Notes under the pieces: generated by a model
What the model saw: the letters and a program-made list of their open reading frames with translations, nothing else
Told to the model about the DNA's origin: nothing
The model's database searches: none
Program-made: the position numbers and the translations under genes
Shown: positions 23,430 through 31,825 of the stretch, piece by piece
Position numbering within the stretch: the stretch's first letter is position 1
Layout: every line of letters starts with the position of its first letter
Source of the DNA: Lachnospiraceae bacterium
GTDB taxonomy: Bacteria > Bacillota > Clostridia > Lachnospirales > Lachnospiraceae
Reading direction: 5' to 3'
DNA: 52,151 bases
NCBI GenBank assembly: GCA_017613435.1
Contig: JAGADU010000108.1
Coordinates: forward strand, 1-52,151

Positions 23430-24339
23430 GATTACCAAAGAATTGCTCGAACAGGTTGCAGACCTTCATGAAATACCCGTAGGAGCATACAACATCAGAA
23501 AAGACGGCGAATTATACGGAAGAAACGTATCCGCCAATATTGATATAGTAACGAAAAAAGACAAACCCGGCATTGATATTATTATCAAGGACAATACGGT
23601 AAAAGAAAGCGTTCACATTCCGGTAATCATTTCGCAGTCGGGTCTTAAAGAAGCCGTATACAACGATTTTTATATCGGAGAAAACTGCGATGTGACAATC
23701 ATTGCGGGCTGCGGAATTCACAACGGCGGAAAAGAAGGCAGCGAACACAGCGGAATCCACGCATTCGACGTCGGAAAGAATTCGAAAGTCAAATATGTTG
23801 AAAAACATTACGGACAGGGAGAAGGAACGGGCGAGAGAATAATGAATCCCACGACCAAAATTCTTCTTCGCGAAGGCTCTTACATGGAAATGGATACGGT
23901 TCAGATCGAAGGAATCGATTCAACCAAGAGAGATACTTCCGCCAAAGTTATGGACAACGCAAAGCTTGTCATCAAAGAGAAAATCATGACACATGACAAG
24001 CAGTACGCCGAAACCAATTTCTCGGTTGATCTTGAAGGTGAAAATTCAAGCGCCGATCTGGTTTCGAGATCTGTTGCAAAGAATGAATCATATCAGGTAT
24101 TCAATTCTGAAATAAACGGTAACGGGGTCTGCCACGGCCACAGCGAATGCGATGCGATTATTATGGACAATGCCTGTGTAAAGGCACTTCCCGCCCTTAC
24201 GGCAAACAATGTCGATGCTTCGCTTATTCACGAAGCGGCAATCGGCAAAATCGCGGGAGAGCAGCTTATCAAGCTTATGACTCTCGGTCTTTCGGAAGAG
24301 GAAGCCGAAAAAGAAATCGTAGCCGGATTTTTAAAATAA
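23422..24339 (+). CDS. SufB/SufD-family Fe-S assembly scaffold, short form
   Basis: The 305-residue protein is the beta-helix core of the SufB/SufD family without the long N-terminal domain of canonical SufB (usually about 470 residues). Visible family features: HAFDVGKNSKVKYVEKHYG, DLVSRSVAKNE, the CHGHSECDAIIMDNACVKALP stretch with three cysteines, and the terminal helix SLIHEAAIGKIAGEQLIKLM followed by GLSEEEAEKEIVAGFLK. It overlaps sufC by 8 bases, so the two products are probably made in fixed ratio and form a two-component, ancestral-type SUF complex. Whether it is the cell's main Fe-S system or an extra one cannot be judged from this window. Confidence 0.88.
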   Translation: MDKITKELLEQVADLHEIPVGAYNIRKDGELYGRNVSANIDIVTKKDKPGIDIIIKDNTVKESVHIPVIISQSGLKEAVYNDFYIGENCDVTIIAGCGIHNGGKEGSEHSGIHAFDVGKNSKVKYVEKHYGQGEGTGERIMNPTTKILLREGSYMEMDTVQIEGIDSTKRDTSAKVMDNAKLVIKEKIMTHDKQYAETNFSVDLEGENSSADLVSRSVAKNESYQVFNSEINGNGVCHGHSECDAIIMDNACVKALPALTANNVDASLIHEAAIGKIAGEQLIKLMTLGLSEEEAEKEIVAGFLK

Positions 24340-24347
24340 TCACAAAT

Positions 24348-24376
24348 AAGAGTGTCGATATTTTATCGGCACTCTT
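24348..24376 (+). terminator. Hairpin after the sufC-sufB pair, possible terminator
   Basis: AAGAGTGTCGATA (24348-24360) pairs with TATCGGCACTCTT (24364-24376) with one G-U pair and a TTT loop. Only a short T run follows, so termination may be partial; the next gene starts 33 bases later. Confidence 0.6.
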
Positions 24377-24408
24377 TGCAACTTGAAACAAATTCAGTAC
24401 AGGTAAAA

Positions 24409-25131
24409 ATGAACGATAAAAGAATCAAATCAAGAAACATAATAGGTCTTTGCATATGCATTCTGTCAATCGCGGCGGTGGCGCTTTTCGGATTATTGTA
24501 TATATCCCGGGCGGCTGATGAAATAAGCCTTATGCAGGAAGGATACAGAAATCTTTCGCAGGTGAATATTTATGCGGCGGGTCAATACGGCAGAGGATTC
24601 ATTATCGGCGTAAAAGACGATTATATCGATATAATCACGTCGAAACATCTTGTTTTGGAAGAAAACAATGTTACGGTCGAATTCGGCAACAGAGGTCTTG
24701 TCAATTCGGAAGTGGTTTATTATTTCGAAGACATGGATGCCGCACTTATAAGAATGGACAGAAACGATACGGATTATTATTTAAAAGGCGCAAAAGCCGT
24801 GGAAGTGATGCCAAAAGAAGATTATGATAAAATTCCGCTTTTGAAAGAAGTTTATTATGCAAAGGATATTTATGATACCGAACTTTCGGTTTTAAGCGGA
24901 AAATGGTACGCTTCGGATGAATATATCTATGAGATTAACGCAAATGTCGGAATATTTAACGGCGAAGTCAATCCCGGAATGTCTGGCGAGGGCGTTTTTG
25001 ACGAAAAAGACCGTCTTGTGGGAATGGTAATTGCCGCAAGCGATACCAAGGGTGCATTGATTCCCGGATACCGGATAAGAAAAGAATACATGAGTTATGT
25101 CCTGGCAAAAGAGGGCAAAGAGGAGCAATAA
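24409..25131 (+). CDS. Membrane-anchored trypsin-like serine protease
   Basis: The 240-residue protein has one N-terminal hydrophobic helix (about 11-33), probably an uncleaved anchor, then a compact domain with a trypsin/DegP-like pattern: GRGFIIG, ITSKHL (H80 as candidate catalytic histidine), FEDMDAALIRM (D110) and NPGMSGEGVFDEKDRLVGMV (S192). The last block corresponds to GNSGGPLFD of HtrA proteases, with Met and Glu substituted around the serine. There is no PDZ domain. Activity is likely but the altered oxyanion region leaves room for a non-catalytic role. ATG 24409 is preceded by AGGT. Its stop overlaps the pepD start (TAATG). Confidence 0.75.
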   Translation: MNDKRIKSRNIIGLCICILSIAAVALFGLLYISRAADEISLMQEGYRNLSQVNIYAAGQYGRGFIIGVKDDYIDIITSKHLVLEENNVTVEFGNRGLVNSEVVYYFEDMDAALIRMDRNDTDYYLKGAKAVEVMPKEDYDKIPLLKEVYYAKDIYDTELSVLSGKWYASDEYIYEINANVGIFNGEVNPGMSGEGVFDEKDRLVGMVIAASDTKGALIPGYRIRKEYMSYVLAKEGKEEQ

Positions 25132-26552
25132 TGAAAAAGACTTTGGATTATTTCAAAGAAATATGTTCGATTCCGCACGGTTCATACAATATTGACGCCA
25201 TCAGCGATTATCTTGCGGATTTCGCAAAAGCCAACAATCTTTCTTACAGAAGAGACGAGTTAAAAAACGTCATCATCAGGAAAGAAGCAACGAAGGGTTT
25301 TGAAAACGAAGAAGGCATTATTCTTCAGGGCCATATGGACATGGTTGCGGTCAAAGAAGAAGGTGCGGATATAAATCTTGAAAAAGACGGTCTTAAACTG
25401 CGGGAAGAAAACGGATTTCTTTTTGCCGAGGGCACTTCTCTCGGGGGAGACGACGGCATAGCGATTGCCATGGCCATGGAAATACTTACCGATGACGAAT
25501 TGCCCCATCCTTATCTGGAATGCATTTTCACCGTAAACGAAGAAGTCGGAATGGACGGTGCGAACGGCATCGATTTATCCGACATCAAGGGAAAATATCT
25601 TATAAACATCGATTCCGAGGAAGAGGGCGTTATTACGACATCCTGCGCGGGCGGCGTAAGGCTTTTGTCTTTGCTTGAATGCGAAAGAAACATCAAGGCG
25701 CACGGAAATATTTATTCAATCGAAATAAAGGGCTTAAAGGGCGGTCATTCCGGCACTTCCATACATGAGGGAAGAGCGAATGCGATTATTCTTTGCGGAA
25801 AACTTTTAAAAGAAATCCTCGCAATCGGAAAGACCGATTTGATAGCGATTTCGGGCGGCGAAAAAGACAATGCGATTCCGAAATTTTCGCAAATGGTTTT
25901 TTCTACCGATGCCGGATTTGAAGAACTGGCCGAAACCGTAACAGCTTTTGACGAAAAGATAAACGAAGAATTTAAGGGAATAGAGAAAGAAATACAGATA
26001 GTCGTAACACCCGTAAACAATGAAGGCAATGAGGTCTACTGCATAGACAAAACCGAAGAAACAGCGGATATTCTCTCAAATGTCATAAACGGTGTCGTGA
26101 AAATGTGCGAAGACATTCCCATGGTGGAAACAAGCCTTAACCTCGGTGTTATGAATCTTGACAACGAGGGGCTTAAACTGGATTTTTGTCTTAGAAGTTC
26201 CGTATCGAAAGAAAAAGAAGATTTAAAAGAAAAACTCGGTACTTTCCTTGCGAAAAAAGGCTGCGCTCTTGCGCTGAGCGGGGATTATCCCGGATGGGAA
26301 TACAGGAAAGATTCTCTCCTTCGCGAAAGATTCGTATCTTCATACCGGAAGCTTTACAAAAAAGAACCCGTCGTATGCGGAGTGCATGCGGGACTCGAAT
26401 GCGGAATTCTTGTTTCGAAAAAGAGTGATTTGGACTGCGTTTCCGTGGGACCGAACATTCTTTGCATACACACGACGGAAGAAAAACTCGATCTTTCAAG
26501 CGTCGAAAGAACTGTTAAACTTATTCGCGACGTTATTTCTTCAAAAGACTGA
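25131..26552 (+). CDS. pepD: Aminoacyl-histidine dipeptidase (Xaa-His dipeptidase, M20 family)
   Basis: The 473-residue protein is a PepD/M20C metallopeptidase of normal length. Zinc ligands are visible in LQGHMDMVAV (His, Asp), SLGGDDGIAIAMAMEIL (Asp), TVNEEVGMDGA (Glu-Glu) and NIDSEEEGVIT (Asp), with VCGVHAGLECGIL near the C-terminus. The central lid domain has GLKGGHSGTSIHEGRANAI. It cleaves dipeptides such as carnosine and Xaa-His in the cytoplasm for amino-acid recovery. It is translationally coupled to the upstream protease gene by a one-base TAATG overlap. Confidence 0.95.
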   Translation: MKKTLDYFKEICSIPHGSYNIDAISDYLADFAKANNLSYRRDELKNVIIRKEATKGFENEEGIILQGHMDMVAVKEEGADINLEKDGLKLREENGFLFAEGTSLGGDDGIAIAMAMEILTDDELPHPYLECIFTVNEEVGMDGANGIDLSDIKGKYLINIDSEEEGVITTSCAGGVRLLSLLECERNIKAHGNIYSIEIKGLKGGHSGTSIHEGRANAIILCGKLLKEILAIGKTDLIAISGGEKDNAIPKFSQMVFSTDAGFEELAETVTAFDEKINEEFKGIEKEIQIVVTPVNNEGNEVYCIDKTEETADILSNVINGVVKMCEDIPMVETSLNLGVMNLDNEGLKLDFCLRSSVSKEKEDLKEKLGTFLAKKGCALALSGDYPGWEYRKDSLLRERFVSSYRKLYKKEPVVCGVHAGLECGILVSKKSDLDCVSVGPNILCIHTTEEKLDLSSVERTVKLIRDVISSKD

Positions 26553-26641
26553 CAATCGGGATTTTCCGCTATACTTTTTTAAGCGAAAAGGGTATTATAA
26601 ATATATGGCGTTTAAAAAACATTATTTGGGGAGGTTATATA

Positions 26642-28228
26642 ATGTTTGCTAAAATTGCGACGTTTGTTCAGGCGTTTATTCACGGAAATTTCTGGTCGTT
26701 GGTTCCGGCCGTTGTAGCCATTGTTCTGGCACTTATCACCAAGGAAGCTTATTCGTCCTTGTTCATCGGTATTTTTATCGGTGCGGTAATTCTTACGGGA
26801 TTCACTTTTTTGGATCCCATTCATACACTTCACCCTGTGGAAATAATCGATAAAATATTAAATGAGGGATTGTTGAGTGCGATTCAGAAAAATATCGGAA
26901 TCTTTCTTTTCCTGATTCTTTTGGGTATTATTGTTGCCCTTATCAATTCGGCCGGCGGATCCGCAGCATTCGGAAAATGGGCCGAGAAAAATATCAAAAC
27001 CAAAGTCGGCGCGCAGATTGCGACATTTGTACTCGGCGTTTTGATTTTCGTTGACGACTATTTTAACTGCCTAACCGTAGGCTCGGTTATGAGACCGATT
27101 ACGGATTCAAAGAAAATTTCCAGGGCAAAACTCGCTTATCTTATAGATGCCACGGCGGCTCCCATATGTATGATAGCTCCGATTTCGTCATGGGCTGCGG
27201 CAGTATCGTCCGTTACGGATAACATGGATATCGGCATTAACGGAATTCAGCTTTTCTGCAAAGCGATATTCTTTAATTTTTATTCGCTTCTGACATTCGT
27301 TTTCATAATCGGACTTGTGCTTATGAAATTCGATTACGGCCCCATGGTAAAATTTGAAAAAGCGGCCGAAAAAGGAGATTTGGGCGGCTTGAACGCCAAC
27401 GAAGAAAAGAAGAGTGATGCAAAGGGCAGAATAATCGATTTGGTTCTTCCCGTAATTGTACTTATAACAACCTGCGTATTGGGCATGATTTATATCGGAG
27501 GATACTGGGGAGACGGAGAATGTGCGGGAGATTTTGTTTTGTCGTTTGCAAAAACGGATTCGACCGTCGGACTTCCCTGGGGTGCTCTTATAGCTCTTAT
27601 TATCATAATCGTCTATCTTATTGCCAGAAGGGTAATATCGTTCAAAGATGCCATGGCATGTGTTCCCAAGGGCTTTATGGCAATGGTTCCCGCAATGCTT
27701 ATACTTACGCTTGCGGTATCGCTTAAGAACATGACCGAAGCACTCGGCGCAAAAGAATTTGTTGCCGGCTTGATGAAGGGCGCTGCCCAAGATCTTTATA
27801 CATTCCTTCCCGCTGTTATATTTGTTGTTGCATGCTTTCTTGCATTTGCAACGGGAACTTCATGGGGAACGTTCGGAATTCTCATTCCCATCGTTACCGC
27901 CATTTTCGCTCCCGAAAGCACATTGTTTATAATCGGTATTTCCGCCTGCTGCGCAGGTGCCGTATGCGGCGATCACTGTTCACCGATCTCCGATACGACG
28001 ATTATGGCTTCCGCGGGTGCACAGATTGAACACGTAAATCATGTCTCGACGCAGCTGCCGTATGCGATTTCGGTTGCGGCCGTATCGTTTGTGACATTTA
28101 TTATTGCCGGATGGATCCAAAACGCTTTCATTTGTATTTTGATCGGTGCCGTTCTTACCGTCGGAATGCTTTTCCTGTTGAAAATGGTCACCGGCAACAT
28201 GAAGCCCAAAACAGAAGCAAAAGAATAA
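26642..28228 (+). CDS. NhaC-family Na+/H+ antiporter-like transporter
   Basis: The 528-residue integral membrane protein has about 12-13 hydrophobic segments. NhaC-family hallmarks are the conserved GVLIFVDDYFNCLTVGSVMRPITD segment with two Asp residues, LIDATAAPICMIAPISSWA, and a repeat-related GTSWGTFGILIPIVTAI followed by GAVCGDHCSPISDTTIMASAGA. Such proteins exchange Na+ for H+ or carry small organic substrates (malate/lactate or amino acids) with Na+; the substrate is not evident here. A GGGGAGG ribosome binding site precedes the ATG. It appears to be transcribed alone or after pepD, with no clear terminator between them. Confidence 0.88.
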   Translation: MFAKIATFVQAFIHGNFWSLVPAVVAIVLALITKEAYSSLFIGIFIGAVILTGFTFLDPIHTLHPVEIIDKILNEGLLSAIQKNIGIFLFLILLGIIVALINSAGGSAAFGKWAEKNIKTKVGAQIATFVLGVLIFVDDYFNCLTVGSVMRPITDSKKISRAKLAYLIDATAAPICMIAPISSWAAAVSSVTDNMDIGINGIQLFCKAIFFNFYSLLTFVFIIGLVLMKFDYGPMVKFEKAAEKGDLGGLNANEEKKSDAKGRIIDLVLPVIVLITTCVLGMIYIGGYWGDGECAGDFVLSFAKTDSTVGLPWGALIALIIIIVYLIARRVISFKDAMACVPKGFMAMVPAMLILTLAVSLKNMTEALGAKEFVAGLMKGAAQDLYTFLPAVIFVVACFLAFATGTSWGTFGILIPIVTAIFAPESTLFIIGISACCAGAVCGDHCSPISDTTIMASAGAQIEHVNHVSTQLPYAISVAAVSFVTFIIAGWIQNAFICILIGAVLTVGMLFLLKMVTGNMKPKTEAKE

Positions 28229-28256
28229 AGTATTTGATTTTTAACACCCGTCGCAA

Positions 28257-28284
28257 TTGACTTATTTTTAGCAAGAGTTATAAT
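28257..28284 (+). promoter_or_regulatory. Promoter for the zinc-ribbon small protein
   Basis: TTGACT (28257-28262) and a perfect TATAAT (28279-28284) are 16 bp apart, with the ATG 33 bases downstream. Confidence 0.75.
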
Positions 28285-28316
28285 TATATTAAGAAAGAAT
28301 ACAGGAGGGTTGAAAT

Positions 28317-28661
28317 ATGGCATGGGGCCCAAAAAAGGATGCTGTTTCGGCCGAAGTCAAATCAATCGAGCTTTCGTTAAAGCAGGTTGAAGACGCAAAA
28401 ACAGACATGATATACCAACTCGGAGAGTTGTATTACGAGTCCAACAAGGATAACGAAAGTATCGACGATATATATAAAGAAAAAGTTGACACGATTAAAA
28501 AACTCGAATATAACTGCAAAGTTTGGAATAACCGCAAATTGAAGACTCAGGGATTGCGAATGTGTGAAAATTGCGGAAATACATTACCGTATGACAGTTC
28601 GTTTTGCAATAAGTGCGGTTATAAATTACAAGCTGTTTCGGAAGAATTGGTTATTATATAG
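28317..28661 (+). CDS. Small coiled-coil and zinc-ribbon protein, unknown function
   Basis: The 114-residue protein has an N-terminal helical region with coiled-coil character (about 8-80, alternating hydrophobic and charged residues) and a C-terminal zinc ribbon with C83, C86, C97 and C100 (MCENCGNTLPYDSSFCNKCG). No enzyme motif is seen. A perfect AGGAGGG ribosome binding site and a strong promoter suggest substantial expression. It is followed 39 bases later by a second small gene that shares its transcript and a terminator. Zinc-ribbon proteins of this shape often bind nucleic acids or assemble protein complexes; here the role is unknown. Confidence 0.75.
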   Translation: MAWGPKKDAVSAEVKSIELSLKQVEDAKTDMIYQLGELYYESNKDNESIDDIYKEKVDTIKKLEYNCKVWNNRKLKTQGLRMCENCGNTLPYDSSFCNKCGYKLQAVSEELVII

Positions 28662-28700
28662 TAAATATTTTAATCATTTTACGTGAAAGGGGATTTCGAT

Positions 28701-28904
28701 ATGGCTGCTGAATACTATATAGCTCACAATACGCGCACAGATGAATATTTGGCAGAGAAGAAGTTGTTGGGAAGATACTTCATGACACCGGATATTACGT
28801 CTGCTGTCAAATGCAAGGATGAGATGGAGCTGCGTCGGAAGATCGAAAAAGCAAATGTGGATTACAAATCTCAACTTGTGATTGAAACAATTAAAGTATA
28901 CTAA
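28701..28904 (+). CDS. Small hypothetical protein, 67 residues
   Basis: I do not recognise this protein. It is short, charged and without hydrophobic segments, with a likely helix around ELRRKIEKANVDYKS. It follows the zinc-ribbon gene by 39 bases and ends in a terminator, so the two are probably co-transcribed. The ATG at 28701 has GGGG 8 bases upstream; the earlier in-frame GTG at 28683 lies upstream of this ribosome binding site. A possible partner of the zinc-ribbon protein. Confidence 0.65.
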   Translation: MAAEYYIAHNTRTDEYLAEKKLLGRYFMTPDITSAVKCKDEMELRRKIEKANVDYKSQLVIETIKVY

Positions 28905-28934
28905 AAAAGTCTTTCAAAGAAGAAAGGCTTTTTT
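28903..28934 (+). terminator. Intrinsic terminator after the small-protein pair
   Basis: AAAAAAGTCTTTC (28903-28915) pairs with GAAAGGCTTTTTT (28922-28934) with one G-U pair around AAAGAA, and continues into T residues. Confidence 0.85.
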
Positions 28935-28936
28935 TG

Positions 28937-28975
28937 ACAGCCGAGGGGAGGATTGTGCTTTCCGGGCTGTTTTTT
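28937..28975 (+). terminator. Second, weaker terminator
   Basis: ACAGCC (28937-28942) pairs with GGCTGT (28965-28970), followed by TTTTT. The 22-base loop is long. It directly follows the first terminator and may be a backup. Confidence 0.5.
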
Positions 28976-29000
28976 ATTTTATAATGATGGTATAAAAGAC

Positions 29001-29029
29001 TTTACTTTCGTGCTTTAAAGTGGCATAAT
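29001..29029 (+). promoter_or_regulatory. Promoter for the acyl-CoA ligase gene
   Basis: TTTACT (29001-29006) and CATAAT (29024-29029) are 17 bp apart, with a TG extension (TGG) directly before the -10 box. The start would fall near 29036. Confidence 0.65.
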
Positions 29030-29032
29030 TAA

Positions 29033-29044
29033 GACCGTACGGTC
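29033..29044. promoter_or_regulatory. Perfect 12-bp palindrome over the transcription start, candidate repressor operator
   Basis: GACCGTACGGTC (29033-29044) is fully symmetric and covers the predicted start of transcription. Such palindromes beside acyl-CoA synthetase genes are often bound by TetR/FadR-like acyl-CoA-responsive repressors. No regulator gene is adjacent, so it would be encoded elsewhere. Confidence 0.6.
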
Positions 29045-29081
29045 GTTTTAACCGATATACAGAGTTTTAAGGAGAAATAAA

Positions 29082-30719
29082 ATGCCTATTACAGAGATTT
29101 TGGACAGAAACAGCGAACTTTACGGTTCGGACATCTGTCTCGTTGAAATCAATCCCGAGATTAAAGAAACAAGACGTGTGACATGGAAGGAATATGAACT
29201 GATTGAGCCCAATCCCGTTACACATTACAGAAGAGAGATTACATGGAACGTTTTCGAGGAAAAGGCAAACAGATTTGCAAATATGCTTTTATCAAGAGGC
29301 GTAAAAAAGAATGATAAAGTTGCCATTCTTCTCATGAATTGCCTCGAATGGCTTCCCATTTATTTCGGTATATTAAAAACAGGTGCTATTGCGGTTCCCC
29401 TGAACTTCAGATATGCACCCGATGAAATAGAATATTGTCTGAATCTTGCGGAAGTGGATATTCTTGTATTCGGTCCCGAATTTATCGGACGAGTGGAAGA
29501 AATCGCGGATTCCATCAGCAAAAACAGACTTTTGTTCTATGTCGGCGAAAACTGTCCGAGCTTTGCCGAGGATTATACTTCTCTTGTTGCAAACTGCTCG
29601 AGCCAGCGCCCCAATATCAAGCTTACGGACGATGATTATGCCGCCATTTATTTTTCGTCGGGAACAACCGGATTCCCCAAGGCGATTCTTCACAAACATC
29701 GTTCGCTCATGCATTCGTGTGCGGTGGAACAGAATCACCACGGACAGACACGGGACGATGTCTTCCTTTGCATTCCTCCTCTTTATCATACGGGAGCAAA
29801 AATGCACTGGTTCGGTTCTCTTTTGGCAGGTTCCAAGGCCGTGCTTCTTAAAGGCACCAAGCCCAAAACAATCCTTGAAGCCGCAAGCAACGAAAAATGT
29901 ACCATCGTTTGGCTTTTGGTTCCCTGGGCACAGGATATTCTCGATGCCATCGATTCGGGAGAAGTCAAACTCGAAGATTACGATTTGTCCAATTGGAGAC
30001 TGATGCATATTGGCGCTCAGCCCGTACCGCCTTCGCTTATTCAGAGATGGAAAAAGATATTCCCGAACCATCAGTACGATACAAACTACGGTCTTTCCGA
30101 ATCCATAGGACCGGGCTGCGTACACCTTGGCGTGGAAAATATCCACAAAGTAGGCGCTATCGGAAAAGCAGGTTACGGCTGGGAAGTTAAGATTGTCGAC
30201 GAAAACAGAAATACGGTAGCAAGAGGAGAAGTCGGAGAACTTGCGGTTAAAGGCCCCGGCGTCATGGAATGCTATTACAACGATCCTAAGTCCACCGAAG
30301 AAGTATTAAAGGACGGCTGGCTCTTTACCGGAGATATGGCAAGAGAGGATGAAGACGGATTCATTTTCCTTGTGGACAGAAAGAAAGATGTTGTTATTTC
30401 CGGCGGTGAAAACATTTACCCCGTACAGATCGAGGATTTCTTAAGACAGCATAACGCAATTAAAGACGTAGCCGTAATCGGTATTCCCGACAAGAGACTC
30501 GGAGAAGTTACGGCGGCGATTATTGAGATTAAAAACGGATTTACTCTTACCGAAGAAGAGGTGGAAGAATTCTGCCACAAACTTCCCAGATACAAGAGAC
30601 CCAAAAAGATTATCTTTGCGGACATTCCAAGAAACCCGACGGGAAAGATCGAAAAGCCCAAGCTTCGTGCGATTTACTGCGTAGAGAATCTTGTAGCGGC
30701 TCAAAACGAAATTCAGTAG
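29082..30719 (+). CDS. Acyl-CoA synthetase / AMP-dependent ligase
   Basis: The 545-residue protein is a member of the adenylate-forming (ANL) superfamily. The phosphate loop reads YFSSGTTGFPKA, followed by TNYGLSES, GWLFTGDMA, the hinge VDRKKDVVISGGENIYP, and the catalytic lysine in NPTGKIEK near the C-terminus. It would activate a carboxylic acid with ATP and couple it to CoA; its architecture resembles medium/long-chain fatty acyl-CoA ligases, but the substrate cannot be read from sequence. AAGGAG lies before the ATG. It is a single-gene transcript between an operator-bearing promoter and a strong terminator. Confidence 0.92.
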   Translation: MPITEILDRNSELYGSDICLVEINPEIKETRRVTWKEYELIEPNPVTHYRREITWNVFEEKANRFANMLLSRGVKKNDKVAILLMNCLEWLPIYFGILKTGAIAVPLNFRYAPDEIEYCLNLAEVDILVFGPEFIGRVEEIADSISKNRLLFYVGENCPSFAEDYTSLVANCSSQRPNIKLTDDDYAAIYFSSGTTGFPKAILHKHRSLMHSCAVEQNHHGQTRDDVFLCIPPLYHTGAKMHWFGSLLAGSKAVLLKGTKPKTILEAASNEKCTIVWLLVPWAQDILDAIDSGEVKLEDYDLSNWRLMHIGAQPVPPSLIQRWKKIFPNHQYDTNYGLSESIGPGCVHLGVENIHKVGAIGKAGYGWEVKIVDENRNTVARGEVGELAVKGPGVMECYYNDPKSTEEVLKDGWLFTGDMAREDEDGFIFLVDRKKDVVISGGENIYPVQIEDFLRQHNAIKDVAVIGIPDKRLGEVTAAIIEIKNGFTLTEEEVEEFCHKLPRYKRPKKIIFADIPRNPTGKIEKPKLRAIYCVENLVAAQNEIQ

Positions 30720-30724
30720 AACAT

Positions 30725-30757
30725 AAAAACAGCCTTCGAAAACCGAAGGCTGTTTTT
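30725..30757. terminator. Bidirectional intrinsic terminator
   Basis: AAAAACAGCCTTCG (30725-30738) and CGAAGGCTGTTTTT (30744-30757) form a 14-bp stem around AAAAC with A and T tracts. It ends both the ligase gene and the convergent DHH gene. Confidence 0.9.
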
Positions 30758-30771
30758 TTTATGGAATTTAA

Positions 30772-31689
30772 TTATTCTTTGAAATTTAAGATGTCATTGA
30801 TGAGAGCGGGGATTTTTTCATCCATTTCCTCATCCGAGAACTGACAGGTACCTACGACTTTGTGTCCGCCGCCGCCGTATTTGAGCATCAGAGAACCTAC
30901 GTCAACATTGGAGGTTCTGTTCAAGATGCTGTATCCGACCGCACAGGAGCATCCTTTTCCGCCCTTGCCGTTTACGATCCACATCGAGATGTTCTGTTCG
31001 GGATACATCGAATAAATCATGAAACGGTTTCCGGAATAGATGGGATCGACGCCTCTCATGTCCGAAATAATCAAATCTCCCGAAACTCTTGTATGTTCTT
31101 TTACCATCTGTTTGAAGAGTTCGGTCTGCTCGTAATAAACATCGATACGCTCTTTGACATCGGGAAGGTTTAAGATTTCTTCGGTGGTCATGGTTCTGCA
31201 TGCTTCAATAAGATTTTCCATTAACTGATAATTGGAAATCGTGAAGTTGCGCCATCTTCCGAGACCCGTACGGGGATCCATAAGGAATCCGACAAGAACC
31301 CATCCCTTGGGATTTTGAATGTCGTCTATCGTAAGATTACCGGAGTCGACTTTGTCAACTGCTTCCATCATTTCGTCGAAATGCGAGAAACGTTCTTTTC
31401 CTCCGTAATATTCATAGATAATTCTGGCGCATGAAGGCGTTACCCGGCTTTCGCCTTTGTATTTTCCTTCAAGCTGATTTCTTTCAAATTCACTTGAATG
31501 ATGATCGAACCACAAGCCGCATCCTTCAACAAAAGGAACATTGGCAAGTACGTCGTTTTCGTTAACTTCAACAAGACCGTCCTGAAGATCCTTGGGATGG
31601 GCAAATTTCCAACTGTCTATAATTCCCGCTTCCTTAAGGAGAGCTCCGCAAGCGAGTCCGTCAAAATCTGATCGTGTAATTAATCTCAT
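30772..31689 (-). CDS. DHH-family phosphoesterase
   Basis: The 305-residue protein has the DHH superfamily motifs: an N-terminal SDFDGLACG with metal-binding Asp, LWFDHHSSE (the DHH box), and a C-terminal DHHA1-type GGGGHKVVG. It differs from the NrnA-type protein encoded at 46.8 kb: the first motif is RSDFDGLA rather than HVSPDGDS, and it is closer to exopolyphosphatase-related proteins. It probably hydrolyses a phosphodiester or phosphoanhydride in a nucleotide or polyphosphate; the substrate is unknown. ATG 31689 has AAGGGG 8 bases upstream; the TTG at 31695 is not used. Confidence 0.85.
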   Translation of the reverse strand: MRLITRSDFDGLACGALLKEAGIIDSWKFAHPKDLQDGLVEVNENDVLANVPFVEGCGLWFDHHSSEFERNQLEGKYKGESRVTPSCARIIYEYYGGKERFSHFDEMMEAVDKVDSGNLTIDDIQNPKGWVLVGFLMDPRTGLGRWRNFTISNYQLMENLIEACRTMTTEEILNLPDVKERIDVYYEQTELFKQMVKEHTRVSGDLIISDMRGVDPIYSGNRFMIYSMYPEQNISMWIVNGKGGKGCSCAVGYSILNRTSNVDVGSLMLKYGGGGHKVVGTCQFSDEEMDEKIPALINDILNFKE

Positions 31690-31741
31690 AAACAATACCC
31701 CTTATACATATTCTGTGATAAATGGGAAAACCCACTACATA

Positions 31742-31770
31742 ATTATACTTAAAAAAATGGTATTTTACAA
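31742..31770 (-). promoter_or_regulatory. Promoter for the DHH phosphoesterase gene
   Basis: On the minus strand TTGTAA (31765-31770) and a perfect TATAAT (31742-31747) are 17 bp apart. Confidence 0.75.
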
Positions 31771-31791
31771 GAAGATGAAGCAAAATCCGAC

Positions 31792-31819
31792 TTGCAAATG
31801 ATGTAAAAAGTTGTATAAT
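31792..31819 (+). promoter_or_regulatory. Promoter for rho
   Basis: TTGCAA (31792-31797) and a perfect TATAAT (31814-31819) are 16 bp apart, giving a leader of about 115 nt before the rho ATG. Confidence 0.75.
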
Positions 31820-31825
31820 AACAAT

